DNA of 64,000 bases from Scytalidium lignicola (taxonomy: Eukaryota; Ascomycota; Leotiomycetes), in the NCBI GenBank assembly GCA_002812745.2, contig NCSJ02000066.1, forward strand, positions 1-64,000. The letters run 5' to 3'. Position 1 is the first letter of the stretch; each line of letters opens with the position of its first letter. Of the stretch, positions 13,094 to 25,353 are shown piece by piece. Position numbers and translations under genes: made by a program. Under the pieces are notes generated by a model that saw nothing but the letters and a program-made list of their open reading frames with translations, did no database searches and was not told the origin of the DNA.

Positions 13094-16012
13094 GGTTCCT
13101 CAGGCATTGCATGGCGCTTGTCGCACATCGCATTCACATCGCATGGCAGTGGCATGGCCCTTGCTCTCTTTCTGCGAGCTTAGGCTTCATTCTCCTACTG
13201 CTTACTGTCGACTTAGATTGGGGGCTTTTTTGCTGCATGGGAGTTGGGTGAGTCCTCTAATCTTCTCTCCTGGCTGTTTTTGGTGCGGGCATTTCTAGGG
13301 CGACTGATGTTGACAGTGTCCTGTCCAAGGTTTCGATCCTCCCTGTCCCAGCATCTCCCCCGCATTCTCCAATTCAAGACCTCCTCTCCGTCCAACGGCT
13401 TTAGATCGATATTACGTTAGACACAGTACTGTACGTACTCCGATCTTGCCGTGAGGTTTGTACTACTCTACTGCACACTGCACGGCTGTCTTGCGCGTCC
13501 ATCAATAGTTCTAACTGCGCCATTTTATTTTGCTGCTGGATTAAATTATATTGCACGGAGTTGCTGCATGAGGGACATTTGCCATACTTACCCGTATCCT
13601 CCTAGCTCTCCTCACTCCTTCCTTCAACTCTCGGCGCTGTCTGAGGGTGCTGTGATCAGACGTCACGAGTACCCGTACCCAGTGCTCTGGGAATGGGTTA
13701 AGAGATTTGTGGACGGCGAGGGGGACGGGCGCTTGTGCCCTCTCTCCTCGTCCACCTTTTGGCCTTCGACGCTTGTCAAAACTTCGATTTCCTTGAGCTA
13801 GGTGAGAAGGGGTTTCCCATGACATGCACACACACACACATTCACGTACACCATGAGATTGCGAGGGCAACAAAAAAAAAAAGGCAGCGCTGTGGCTCCC
13901 GCTATTGTGAATACGATGGTGACATGAACTTGCGATGCGATGCAGCTCTCGGCCATCGGATATGTGCAGTGGGTGAAATGCAAAGGGCAAGAAGGTTGGA
14001 TATTTCTGTCCAGTGGATTGTAGTGGGGAGGTAGGTACGGAGGTATGCTCCGTACAATAGCTACGGCCCCCATCCTATAGCCTCTTTTGCTAATGATGCT
14101 TTTTTCTTCTTAGGCGCTTTCAACTTACGATTCTCGAAAATCGTATCATTCCAGTTGATCAGTTGCCCCCTTCTCAGTCCGTTATCTTCTCATCTGTGCA
14201 GGCGCAGTGGGCACTGACCTTGGGGGTGGTTGCTAACTCCTGCAGGTGCGTTTTCTTAATATACCGTGCAACTTATTGCGCTACTGTACTGATGATGCCG
14301 TAGTCACTTTACTGCACTGTCCAGTAGAGAGGAGATAAAACTGTCGATACCCGTAAAAGATTATGGCCTGCCCTGGTACAGCACTGTAGCAATGCCAACC
14401 CGTAGCACCAGAGTCAGGTGTCTGCTGTGTATCCGGCTTCCCTGACTGGTCGTAGCTCTGTTTGGCATTTGTGTTATGGATCTCTCCAAACCCCAGTCCG
14501 GCTTTTCTTACAGTTCGGGTACCTTGACCCTGGAGTCTTCTTTGTCAACCCTGTTGGCCCGAGGAAAGCTACGGTAGTGGAACCTGGAGACGCGCGCGCT
14601 CTAGAGGAAACAACTAACGGGAGAGTTTCAACAGGGTCTCCAACATTACTGTACCGTACTGTCCTCTACAGTACAAGTCTCGATCCTGGGTCCTGTTTTT
14701 TTGTACCTTTCTTTTGGCGCTGGTGATCAGACGTGGCTTGTAACGGGTATATTCATCTCCCGTTCAATGACAAAGAATCTTTCCTTTTTTTNGCCCTTTT
14801 TATTTTTATATTTTGAAAAATTTTAATTAAATAAAGATAAAAAACCAATTTCAAAAAANTATTGTCAATGTTTGCTTTTTTGCCTCGGGAATCCGAAATT
14901 TTTGTGGGGGCCGAGAGTGGAGAAAATAAATGAAAGTGAGATTTTAACTGCAACTCATCAACGGTATCGAATCGAATCTCAAGTGAGATTCGGAGTAACA
15001 GTGAAGTGCCGAATGTTTTGCTTACTTCAGGAAGCGATCATAATCCAGGTCCCTTGCTCCTAAGTGCGCATTGATTTTCATTTCATTGCTTAACAGTCTA
15101 GAACTTTTTTTCAAGTTTGTACTGTACAGTAGGCAGGTCCTTTTCATATCCCGCTTCGAAACACGTCTAGCTTCAGATCTTTTTGTCCTTTCTGCTGCCC
15201 ATAATTAATCGTAATTCTTTTTCGCTTGGTTCATGCAGGGGCTTGAGTTTTGGTCTGCAGATATGACTACTGTGCATTTTTCTGGTGCCGGGTTCGTAGC
15301 AGGATGACAGCATTGACGGGATCTTTATGTCGTGGATTATCATTCAAGTGAGGCATTTTGCTCAAGCTAATTGTGCAGTCTCAATTGATTTGCCTCTCCT
15401 ACAGTACTATCTCTAGTTTTTTTTTCCATATCCCTGAGATATCTGGATATTGGTCGTTATAGCAACAGATTTCTTCCACTGTTCACTACCATGCTGGTAT
15501 TTCTCATCGGCTCCATTTTTATGTGAACCTGTAGTACGGTCCTTGTACTGCATAATGGTTGTTTCCTTGTTATACGGATGTTTCGACTTCTTCCCTGCTT
15601 GGTGGAGCTTCCGAGGAGACAATACATCTGCATTGCATTGTGAAAGTATTTTCCCCCGTGTAATCTTGGTGATCACTTCCTAGGACTACGAGAGAGATGG
15701 ATGTTCTAGACTTCGACCTGGACTATTCTCTGCTGCTACAGACCCGATTTTCTTCCATGTTGAATACTTGGGCGTTATGCCTGTTCATCAGTCAACAACG
15801 ACGGATTGTATTCTAGGCCTAGGCTCTCTTGGACTACGAGGTCAATTTCAACCCTATTTTCTAGGCAAACATCCTTAGTTGCCTAGGGACACGTGAGTAA
15901 CATTGGGAAGGCTCATCACGTTAATCAGGCTTAGTATTTTTCTTTATTGATCTTATTACTTTCAGCTTTGCTCGGTTTTCTGAAGTCTACCTTTATATAA
16001 TATTCAGCTTTT

Positions 16013-16581
16013 GCTAGCGCGTTTAATAGCTTTCCTTATAAGACTCAGATATGCAACAAAACATCAACGCCAGACGCTCCGTCACCGACCAAAACCCTCA
16101 CTATATAATTAACGCTACTGTTTTCAGCCCTCTTTACCTATTTATTTCCTTCATATAAGCTTCAGCTTCAGTTTAAATTGCTAGCGCCTTTAATAGCTCT
16201 GCTTATAAGACTCAGATATGCAACAAAGCTTCTTTGCTCTTTTGCTAAACTGTTTTATCAGAATGTCACATGTTAGATAATTGATGTTACTATTCTCATC
16301 TTTATTTAATACTAAAAGATCATTTTGATATAAGATTCGGTTTCAATTGCTAGCGCCTGATAGTGTCTTTAATAGCTCTGCTTATAAGACCTCTGATATG
16401 CAACAAAAATCTTGTTATAAGCTGCTATTTGAGATCGTCTTGATGGATAATTGACGTCACTCTTTTATAAGTTTATTTGAATTCCTTATAAGAAATCTTT
16501 ATATTCATAAATTCACCTTAACTGATAGCCTCTGCTAGGGCGGTTTTTAGCCTTGCTTATAAGACTCAGACGTGCAACAAA
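16013..16581 (+). repeat. Four-copy tandem repeat, about 170-bp unit
   Basis: A conserved core of about 48 bases occurs four times, starting near 16013, 16180, 16349 and 16533 (spacing about 167, 169 and 184). Each core starts GCTAGCGC (GCTAGGGC in copy 4), contains TTTAATAGCTCTGC or a variant, then the perfect 8-base palindrome CTTATAAG, then ACTCAGATATGCAACAAA or a variant. Between cores an ATAATTGACGTCACT-like block and an ATATAAG..TTCAG block also repeat, so the whole unit is duplicated, not only the core. There is no long ORF and no transposase. It lies about 350 bases past the 3' end of the phytase-like gene. Confidence 0.8.
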
Positions 16582-16930
16582 ACTTCAATTCAAGTTGCTA
16601 AGCTAAGGCAATAGGATAGCGAGTTTTGTCGGAGACGCGTTGTCGTGCTCTGATGTCGGCAAGCGTGACTATTCCTCTCGTACCCAAGCGTTGGAACTTT
16701 CACTCTCTCATTGCAGGACGTTATAAAAGGGATAGGCAATATATCAATTGGCAGCGAGAGGGCCGAATGGTCTCAAGTATGTAGATCAATGTGCAAGATT
16801 TGAATAATCAGTTAATAGCTCTGAGATATTATATCCAAATTAAAATTTTATTTCTTCATAACGTACATCTCTATCTCGTATATATCTAATGGTCTCGTAA
16901 AACCATGCTCTTCCTCCTCCATGATCTTAC

Positions 16931-18717
16931 TTATGGGTTCCTATCAAATGGCCTCGAATGGTCTGGCAGATGGATCTTGAAAATCAGTGCTTGGTTATCA
17001 AGATTGAAGCCAGAATCATCCGTATAGGAGAACATGCCAAAATCCAGGTGTCCATCTTGAGTGATGAAATCGTTATCAGACATCGAGAGGACGAACCACT
17101 CATCATCATCTCCAATCAGTCCATCCACTGGCACAATAGCAATACTCTCCCACTTTTCGTTCAGGAGACGAGCATCTTGGTCTCCTCCATTGTGAACACC
17201 AAAGCGGTTTAACTGTTCGTTGAGATTGTAATTAATAAACGGGCAGTATGTGGCTGGCGTAATGGCAGAATCGAGGACACCCTCAGAAGTGGCAATAGCA
17301 CAAGTAGAGCAGTCGTACTTGTCACCCTTGATATCTGTTGCCCCATCAATATCAAAGACATCAATTTGTCTGTATACACTGGTAGAGACGTCTTGGCCGT
17401 GGCCTGCACCGGAGTCTCTTGCTAGAACAAAGAATTGTCCGTTCTGAATATGGAAGATTTCCGATTGAGCTGCCACCTGAGGATTCTTGGATGCCTTGGC
17501 TGTTGGGTCAATGTATAATGGCAAAGGCACAACATATTCTCTCGCATAGCGAGGTGCTGATGGTACGGTGATATCATACTTAAGCAAACGTGTCCAGCGT
17601 TCAGTTTGCTTTTTGAGGCCTCCCTCCTGGTTTGCGGCAGCTTGCAGCAACACGTAAAGGGTCTTACCGTCCCCTGAAACCGACAGACCCTCGAATCCAT
17701 GATTATTATCACGTCCAGTGGGGTTATCTGCTGGTGAGACATCATCACCTTTACCTTGGCTGCTGAAGAATGTGGGTGAATCTGCTGAGAAGGACTCGGT
17801 GCCGTTGCGCATGGGGATAAAGGCTGGAGGTGGTCTAATGGCAGCAATCATCTTACCATTGGCATCGAATCGGTAAACATATGGACCATCTGCAATCATA
17901 ATCAGTGAGTAAGTACAAGCCTCCATCTTAAGAGAGAAATTCTCATTTTGACCAGTCTTTCGATATCATCTCTCTTTGCAACTCTGGATGTTATGACCAC
18001 TTACATTCGTCACTGATCCAAAAGCTTCCATCTGCGTTCAAAACGATACCCTCAGAATCAATTGGGATATGCTGCGTAACTGGACCATCATCGCTGGTGA
18101 AGCCATTACCACGGATGGTGGCAATTGGGAGATCAGGGAAGCCAGGGAAGCTGAGATGACCAGTAGGATCAGCATCGATACCAGTAGTTGGTGTGCCATC
18201 GGNCCCGATGAAGAGAATAGTCTTCTTGTAAGTGAAGAAGATATTGTTTCCAGACGGGGCTTCAACTGTAGCGTCAGGTGCTGGAGTAAATAGAATGTCG
18301 AACTGATGGACTCGTGGAATGAAGTTCAAAGTTCCTTCGGTGTTCCTGTGTAAAAAGGTATGAGTGATGTTTAAAAGATTCTTGTCAGGTGTGAATTACC
18401 ATCCTCTATCTGGAAGAGCCCAGAGAACACCTACGAGAGCAATATGAGCTCCTTGATCGCAAATTGAGGGGATTTGGTAGCATACCTGTGTAGCTGCCAT
18501 TGGCGAGCTTGACCCATTTAGACCGATCAAGAGCAATGGCACTACCAATACCACCAATTGTATCTCCAAACTGATCAACAGCATTGCTAGGGATCAGACC
18601 AAACCCAGCGAGTTCCTGGTAGGTGTAATTCTTGCCATTGCACAGTGTCGAATTAACGCTCTGAGCAGCAGCGGTTGCAGCCAACCCGGCAATAGCTGCC
18701 AACTTGAGGGAAACCAT
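16931..18717 (-). CDS. Secreted phytase-like esterase domain protein
   Basis: Four exons on the minus strand: 18717-18486, 18430-18400 (31 bases), 18345-18005 and 17889-16931, giving 520 residues. All junctions are GT..AG and phases close without stops. Residues 1-19 are a clear signal peptide (MVSLKLAAIAGLAATAAAQ). The body matches the esterase-like family of phytases (PF13449), with typical blocks SDDGPVTQHIPIDSEGI, GFEGLSVSGDGKTLYVLLQ and the C-terminal SMSDNDFITQDG. The fold is expected to be a beta-propeller; fungal members are extracellular and their substrates are mostly untested, so phytase activity should not be assumed. Several N-glycosylation sequons occur. An n at 18203 lies inside exon 3, where the frame is kept if it counts as one base (FIG-x-DG). 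Confidence 0.88.
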
Positions 18718-19882
18718 ATTTATTGTTCAAGAAAAGAAACAATAAGATCGACAGGTCTCTGAATGGCGAGCAAAAGCAGAAGCACCTCCATCCCCAGAGA
18801 AAGAAGAGGGGAGCTTAAATATACCTAGCCAGCTCGACATTGGAGGAAACCCCCACAAAGCAGCAATGATGAGCTACGCGGGGACAAGCATTTGCTCCAG
18901 GGGCCTAGGATTTCTAAGCGCCAATCATTGCGTAAAGTGCCTGGCGCAGATTAGCTTCTAGAAGCATAAATGGAAGGAGGCGCCATATACGGAGGTTGGG
19001 CAGAATACAGAGGTACAGTCCGGAGTCGGAGGAGGGAGTAGGGAGTTACTGTACAAGTATTTACACCATCCAGTGTTGGCATTCAATAGTCGCAGTTCGG
19101 GGTTGGCGAGTAGCACGTGGTGCTTCAGAGAGGAACCATTCGTCCTCAACTGGAGCTGGCCAGCTGCGGCTACAAGGTCCGCATTTGCTTCTGCAAGCCC
19201 CCAGGAAAAGTGTGCACACTTTGCGCAACAACCTCAAGTCCTCGATCCTTCTGAGAAACCGCCCACGTGCCGCGTGCAAAAACTCATGTTCGTGCTGCAG
19301 TCAAAGCCTCTTCAGCCCATTGTTTGGCTTCAATGTTGACTGCTGAATGAATATCACTCAAACTACACATGCTTCATGGGATTGAAATTGTATTGGTTAG
19401 TTCTTGCTTTTGCAGTAACATACATTACTTCTCCCCGTAATTCACTCATTCCTCCACCCCCAAAGTTTTCCTTCCTATTACCTCCTGCCTCGTTGTATGC
19501 CCCCCTGATAGAAGCCTCGAGCGTATTTCATAAATGCAAAGTGTATCATCGGTCTTCGAAATTACCGAAAACGTCAATCTAAAAAAACAGAAGCAAAGAG
19601 GATATAGCTTTTTGGACAAAATCAACCCATTCTTATAGCGCAAGAAAACATCCCCAGTACTCCCTAGGCAAACGTGTACCACCAGATGGACAGCATGCCA
19701 AACCCTAAGATACCGCCCGAGTGCAGTGACTGCTGCGTATTTGAACAGTTATGAACGACCTAGAAATCGTACATATCCCAGCCATCAAATCCACTGGTGT
19801 AATTGGCGACGCGTGGCCGGACGGTCTTCTCATTGTCTCTCGCTGTGGCGTCTGCATATTCCGACCTGAGTTCCTCTTCTAG
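18718..19882. other. Intergenic region, phytase-like promoter
   Basis: Holds the upstream region of the phytase-like gene and the 3' flank of CRM1. No convincing ORF. GTACAG-type words occur near 19013 and 19046. Confidence 0.5.
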
Positions 19883-22800
19883 TCACAGCTCGTCATCGTC
19901 ATCAGCAAGCTCTGCCGGTTTGAGCAGACCACCGACTTTGGAGAGGCGTTCTCTCTCGGCAGCTTTGGCGTCTCTCTCTTGTTGCTCTTTTTCTTCGGCA
20001 TACAGCTCGGCGTTGTCTCCCGCAAACTCCTTGAGTTGGATGAGGAAGTCACGTAGGTTGAGCTTAAACCGATCGTAAGCATTATTGAGTGTGAATAAGC
20101 CTTCGATGAAAGCTTTGATTTGTGGTCTATATAGGGTTAGCATTGCTCGTCTATATACTTGGGGAAGAGCATACGCTGTGAGATTCGGGAATGCAGTCTG
20201 AAGTAGATTGCCAACGAAAGTAGTCAAGAATTCCTCGTTACTCGTTCCTGCTGGTGCTTGGTCTGGTTGGTATATCGGGCCCTTGATCTTGGGTGAGGTA
20301 CCATCTGCCGGGTGGACAAAATAAAACATCCGTGATAATAACATGGACTGAGACTTGAAGCCAGCTTTGTGATCTGTGTCAGTGAGAACAAAGAAAACAT
20401 CTTGGAGGATCGGGACGAAAAATTGCTGGAAGAATGCGTTCGATGTCGCGGGATCCGTGTCAGCAATATTGGTGATTAACTCGAGACACATATTCAGACC
20501 AGCATATTCAACTTCACGATTATCATGCTTGCTCGCCCACATGCATGAATCAATGACGAATTTGAATTGTCGGTTGTCCAATTTTAATAAAGCTAGTAAA
20601 GTTAGCATCTCTTGTTAGAAATATAAGAGCAAGACATACCAGGGAAGCAGTGAAGGTTGATAGCACGTAGAAGAGTAAAAAATTCTACTCGATGTTCGGG
20701 GTATTCAGAGAAATCTTTATTAATCATCTCTAGTGTGCATTCAAAGACATTTTCCATGATTATAGGCACTTGGTCTTCCATGAGAGTCTAACAAGGGTTA
20801 GCATAATAGACTAATGTGATCTGTATGGGAGTAGGGTAGCATGCAAAACGAAAGAGGGGAAGCACCCATGAATATTTGGAGCGATGGGGGGTCCAACGTA
20901 CAGAAAGTTTAGTAATGATCGTAGACATAACCTTCAGCACTTCAGCGTCTCGGGCACCAGGGACATTGCGGTTATAGTCGACAAGGACAGCGTCGAGAAG
21001 AGCTGGTACGATATTTGTTCGAACCATCTCAAGATCATCTGCCTTTTCAACATAAGTCTCTATAAGCTTGAGGATCTCCTTCTTTATTGTTCGCAACCCT
21101 CGAACTTTAGGCATCTTGGTAGCGATCTCTCCTGAAAATATGTTAGTAATCATACTTAAAGTAATTCTTATAACAGGCACCTACCATCTCGTGCTACAGC
21201 CTCTGATATCATCTGGCTAGTAGCTCTGTACATTGATAACATATCAAGGTATATCCTTCCAATTTGAGGATAGAAATAGCTTCCAATCGACGTGCATGCA
21301 GAGACATTTGTTTTCATAACATTACCGATGACTTTAATCGTGTCCGCATCTTGCAATATGGCAGGGTTGGCAGTTGCTTGAGCAATAATTGCATCCCAAG
21401 CGGCATTTGGATAAGACATGAGCTCCGCAATGAGCCTTTCCTGTGCATTCTTTTGTGGCTGCGCAGCAATCATATAACCACAGGCCTCGTAAAATGTGTG
21501 AACTTGTTGTGGTGAGAGGTCGCACGTTATCTTTCGCATAGTCCTCACAATTTCATCGATAAAAGGCTCTGTCTCCCCTGGTTGTAATGCAACGAAGTGA
21601 CGTTTGCACTGTCTAGCAATCTTAATAAAAGTATCACATGCCATATCCTGCACACCTTCATGAGACTCGTGCATAAACTCAAAAAGCTTATTGACGACCG
21701 TCTTCAAGAATTTCCAGTGCGCTTTTAGGAATCGTGGGTATTGACCGACAATATACATGATATTGCTGGCAACCACGGCTTTATTGTCTTTCCCTCGCTT
21801 CATCTCGGTCAAACCTAGGAGATCCTTAATGACCGTGACCAAAAACCTCTTCTCAGTTTCCTCGTTCATAGCAAGTGAGATGGAGCCAATTGCCCAGCAG
21901 AGGGTATTGCAGTTTGCCCAGGACCATTCTGATCCATCCACTTGACGTGCCAGCTTATCGGTCATAATATTTTCGGTATCCACTACGTCCAGATGGGTGA
22001 GGTACACTAAGCACTCTCTCGTATTCTTGTATAATTGAATAGTGTCACTCTCTTTCACGAATTCTCGGACAATTTCGCCTTCATCATTCTCGACAATCAA
22101 GACTTCTTCTGGTCGGACCATCTTCTCAATCATTACTACTCTCAGGTTTGAGAGGACTTCATTATACTTGTGTTTGCGAAGAGGATAATTGGCTAGGAGA
22201 CTTGGGTTAGGAGCGCCAGGATTTGAGAGGCCGCCAACACCCATATTGATCAATGGGTTGACATCATTTAGTGGGATCGATTGCATCTCGTCATATAATT
22301 CTTGAACAAGCTTGTTCCAGTATTCCAAACAAATCTTGAATATTTCCCTATCGTCAATCTGCGAAATTCGGATTAGGTAGAAATGGGCATGGGTAAGGAA
22401 ATCACGGTTTGGGAGGTTTTCTATAAGCTAGGTGAAGGTTAGCAACATGCATTAGAGAGCAGCAATTTGTACTTACATTAAGGTGCACGCTGAAGAAATT
22501 GCAAAGGAAAAGAGCCAAATTTTGGATGAACTCTTGATCTCTGGAGTTGCTGGAACTGTAGGTGCTCTTGAGATCAAGGGATAGCGGAATGATGTTCGAG
22601 ATTGTTGTCAAAACTTCTGTAAACATTTGTACAAGCTTTTCGTCATACGCATTCTGCTGTCCAGTTTGCAATCCACCAATCTCAGTTAGGCATTTCAGAG
22701 TGATATTTCTAAACTCTGGCATTTCCAGGAATCTAGTACGTAGTGTATCGATGATGGGGGTCTCAAAGATGTATCCGAGCGGAATCCAGTTGAAGAATCG

Positions 22801-23671
22801 TAGAAGGGTTTCCAGAGTGGCCTTAATTAAGCTTGGCTGTGTCGCACTATTCAGAACTTCACTGCAGAGCTGGAAAATGGATGAAAATTCTGCACACATT
22901 GTGGTCTTCAAGTTTTTTGTCTTGGTCGATGTCATTTGATCTGCAGAATAATCGAAAACCTCCTCGGAGAGCAAACGTAATATAGCCATATTGTTTTCGC
23001 ATATTGACAAGCTTGTATGACACGAAGAGATGATATCGTTAATGAAGGTAGGCCAGTTATGAGGCCATTCTTGCTTGAGGATAGAAACAAGGACAAGATT
23101 AAGCTTGTTCAGCAGTGTTCGTTGCGACTTTAGCGTATCTTCAGAGCTAGAGCATTGTATGATGAAGTTAACAACAAAGTTTCGAATACCTAAAACATGT
23201 CAATATATCTTCCAGGATCTCATCATATATAAACTACCTTGGCATTGTTCTTTGGGAAGAACCTTCCACCTGGTCATGATCACATTGTCTAGAACTTGTA
23301 ACCCCAAATCTATCATTCGTCAGCTTCCGACCCCGCGACGTCGCTATAGAATAGGAGACGTACATTTAGTCTGGGGATACGTAGCCTCTTGCAATATCTT
23401 GTCAACTAGTAGCCACGCATCTGGATCCTCTTTAAACTATCCCGACACGTTAGTCTTCAACGGAACTTGATGCAATTGAACGGGCGCGAAGTTTTGCCTA
23501 CTTGGTTGAGCGTAGCTTGAGCGACTTTTTGCTGCAGATTAAAGACACGTTAGTATGCCATCATTTACCTCAAGAGATCCATTTATAGATGGAGAATATA
23601 CTAACAGATTCACCACGGCCCTCATAGAAAGCCCGAACCGTCGCGTCAAGCTCTTCTATGGTAGGAGCCAT
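19883..23671 (-). CDS. CRM1: Exportin-1 (CRM1), nuclear export receptor
   Basis: Nine exons on the minus strand: 23671-23606, 23531-23502, 23436-23364, 23309-23238, 23189-22477, 22427-21185, 21131-20902, 20787-20640 and 20592-19883, giving 1,094 residues. All introns are GT..AG and all phases close. Exportin-1 binds leucine-rich nuclear export signals together with Ran-GTP and carries cargo through the nuclear pore. The N-terminus ([33 protein letters not shown]) is the importin-beta N-terminal region; HEAT repeats follow, with the export-signal groove around residues 510-590 ([41 protein letters not shown]) and the C-terminal domain [19 protein letters not shown] with an acidic tail. Length matches the family (about 1,070-1,090). 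At the leptomycin-B position the residue is Thr525, not Cys (see findings). The upstream region has a CACGTG box near 23905. Confidence 0.96.
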
Positions 23672-25057
23672 ATTCGCGGCTGAGGCTCGAGATGTCACCC
23701 TCTGTTGCAGAAGTAGCTATTTCCACCTTTGAAGTTATCCGCAATATAGCCCGCACTAGGTAAATAAGTCGTCTCAAGCAGACTTTGTTTGTTTGGAATT
23801 CGTCGTTAGAGGTTGAGGTTGGTACGAAGCAGCGGTGCCGCCAAACTGCCCCACCAGAGGGATTCAACTGTATTTCGCTAATTCTCGATGTTCGTTACGT
23901 AGGTCACGTGTCACAATCCTCCCCTCTTTTAGGTGACACGGGTGATAACTAATGCCGAAGGGCGGAACTTCGCCTCACTCTGGGCCCATAATTTTGTTAC
24001 TGTTACGATCACGTTGTCTTAATTTAAAGATGAGACAAATCACTTTTATTAATAATAATAGTATTACTAGAATTATATTTTAAAATAAAATGTAATTCAT
24101 TGATATGGTAAATAAGTAAAACGTGCATAAACCTGTTTGAAAAAAGGGGGAACCTTTCTCTAAAGTTAAATATATATATAAGCGACTGCGTATAGTACTG
24201 TGAAGGAAAGTGTTGAAATGGTAGTTTTATAAGCAGCTCGAGTATATTATAAATACAAGAGTATATCTTTTGCATAATAAGTCAGCAAGTTGTAAATTTT
24301 ATGAACATGTGCTTAGATAAACTAATTGTGAAATAATGAATTAGACCTGAAGTTTAGTAATCTTATGATAGTCAAAGTTAAAACAGGTTTTCGTTGTAAA
24401 GATATCTGATGAATCGTGAAGATGTTATCGGTGAGTATTTGCACTCGGAAGAGCAATGATGAATATTGAATAATTGGACATAGTACGATAAGGTTGTATG
24501 TCTAAAGGGAAAACAGCCTAGAACAAGAGTTAAGGTTCCAACACTATTACTAAGTGAAAGTAAAGAAGTTTCTATCAAATACAACTAGGAAATAGGCTTA
24601 GAAGCTGCCATTTTTTNGAAGATCTCATAATAAAGCACTGGTTCAGTAAAATAATTCTACACGCGAAAGCGTCTGATAGTTGCACCGGGAATTTGACGGA
24701 TCTAAATAATATACCGACTAGCAGCATGTTTTATACTTTGAAGATTATATTTTTATGTATTTCACCAGTGTCTAGTATGTACTATATTAATTATAACCTA
24801 TAGAAGATACACTTCTCGTAGTTGACCATTTTCAAACACACATTAAGCTGATAAGACCATATCCTCCAAACATAAACGATAACTTGTATGTATACATTGT
24901 TTCTTGACGGGCAACTCTATATTTGCTTCAAGTTTTGCACATTTATTTCTTCCATTCCGTTCTCCGGGTTGAATTCAGCCCTGCGAGTCAGAAGGGATTG
25001 CTGTCAAGTCATGGATAAAGTGTCGAAAATCATTGTAATTACAGAGAAAAATCCTTT
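23672..25057. other. AT-rich intergenic region
   Basis: About 23,900 carries GGTCACGTGTCAC, a candidate bHLH site in the CRM1 promoter. From about 24,003 to 24,960 the DNA is clearly A+T-rich with short ATA runs, unlike flanking coding DNA. I see no gene. An n follows a T run at about 24617. Confidence 0.5.
23901..23914. promoter_or_regulatory. CACGTG E-box upstream of CRM1
   Basis: GGTCACGTGTCAC lies about 235 bases before the CRM1 start codon. CACGTG is the core bound by Cbf1/Pho4-type bHLH factors in fungi. The flanks match, in reverse orientation, the tandem pair at 59508-59533. The function is inferred. Confidence 0.35.
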
Positions 25058-25353
25058 CTAAATGAAAGTTGCAACCAAACCAGCTATCCCAGCAACCGTC
25101 ATAACACTCACGCTGAACATTGAAACACCAGCTGATGTTGTTACTGGCGCAGATGTATTCGACGGACCAGGTGGGCTTGAAGCAGAGGTAGTGCTATTGG
25201 GAGCTAATTTGGCAGCCTCCTATATAATGCATTGGTCAGCCACCGTTTACTAATACGAGGTATATCATCTGTAGAAATAGCAACACTTACGTCGGCAGTA
25301 GTAGTTATGATAATGGTGGCTAAGGCACAGATAGCGAGACTGAAGAAACGCAT
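25058..25353 (-). CDS. Small predicted GPI-anchored surface protein
   Basis: A two-exon gene (25353-25291 and 25219-25058) for 74 residues, too short for ordinary ORF calling. The intron (25290-25220) has a GTAAGT donor, a GCTGAC branch-like site and a TATAG acceptor. Residues 1-20 form a signal peptide (MRFFSLAICALATIIITTTA). The middle is rich in Ser, Thr, Pro and Ala with two N-glycosylation sequons (NST, NTS). The last 20 or so residues are hydrophobic (VSVMTVAGIAGLVATFI) with no charged tail. This signal peptide plus Ser/Thr linker plus hydrophobic end is the layout of fungal GPI-anchored cell-surface proteins. It has no cysteine in the mature part, so it is not a typical cysteine-rich effector. 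I do not recognise a family. Splicing is inferred from sequence alone. Confidence 0.65.

Larger units (their letters stand above)
3816..16930. other. Gene-poor region of about 13 kb
   Basis: No spliced gene can be built with confidence. Open frames at 4483-5319, 6118-6528, 10187-10600 and others overlap frames on both strands and show no family motif. The stretch holds microsatellites, many copies of a GTAC-type palindrome, a 22-bp palindrome (11751-11772), n-tagged homopolymers and, at its right end, a four-copy tandem repeat (listed separately). It may contain long untranslated leaders, noncoding transcripts or decayed genes. Confidence 0.5.
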
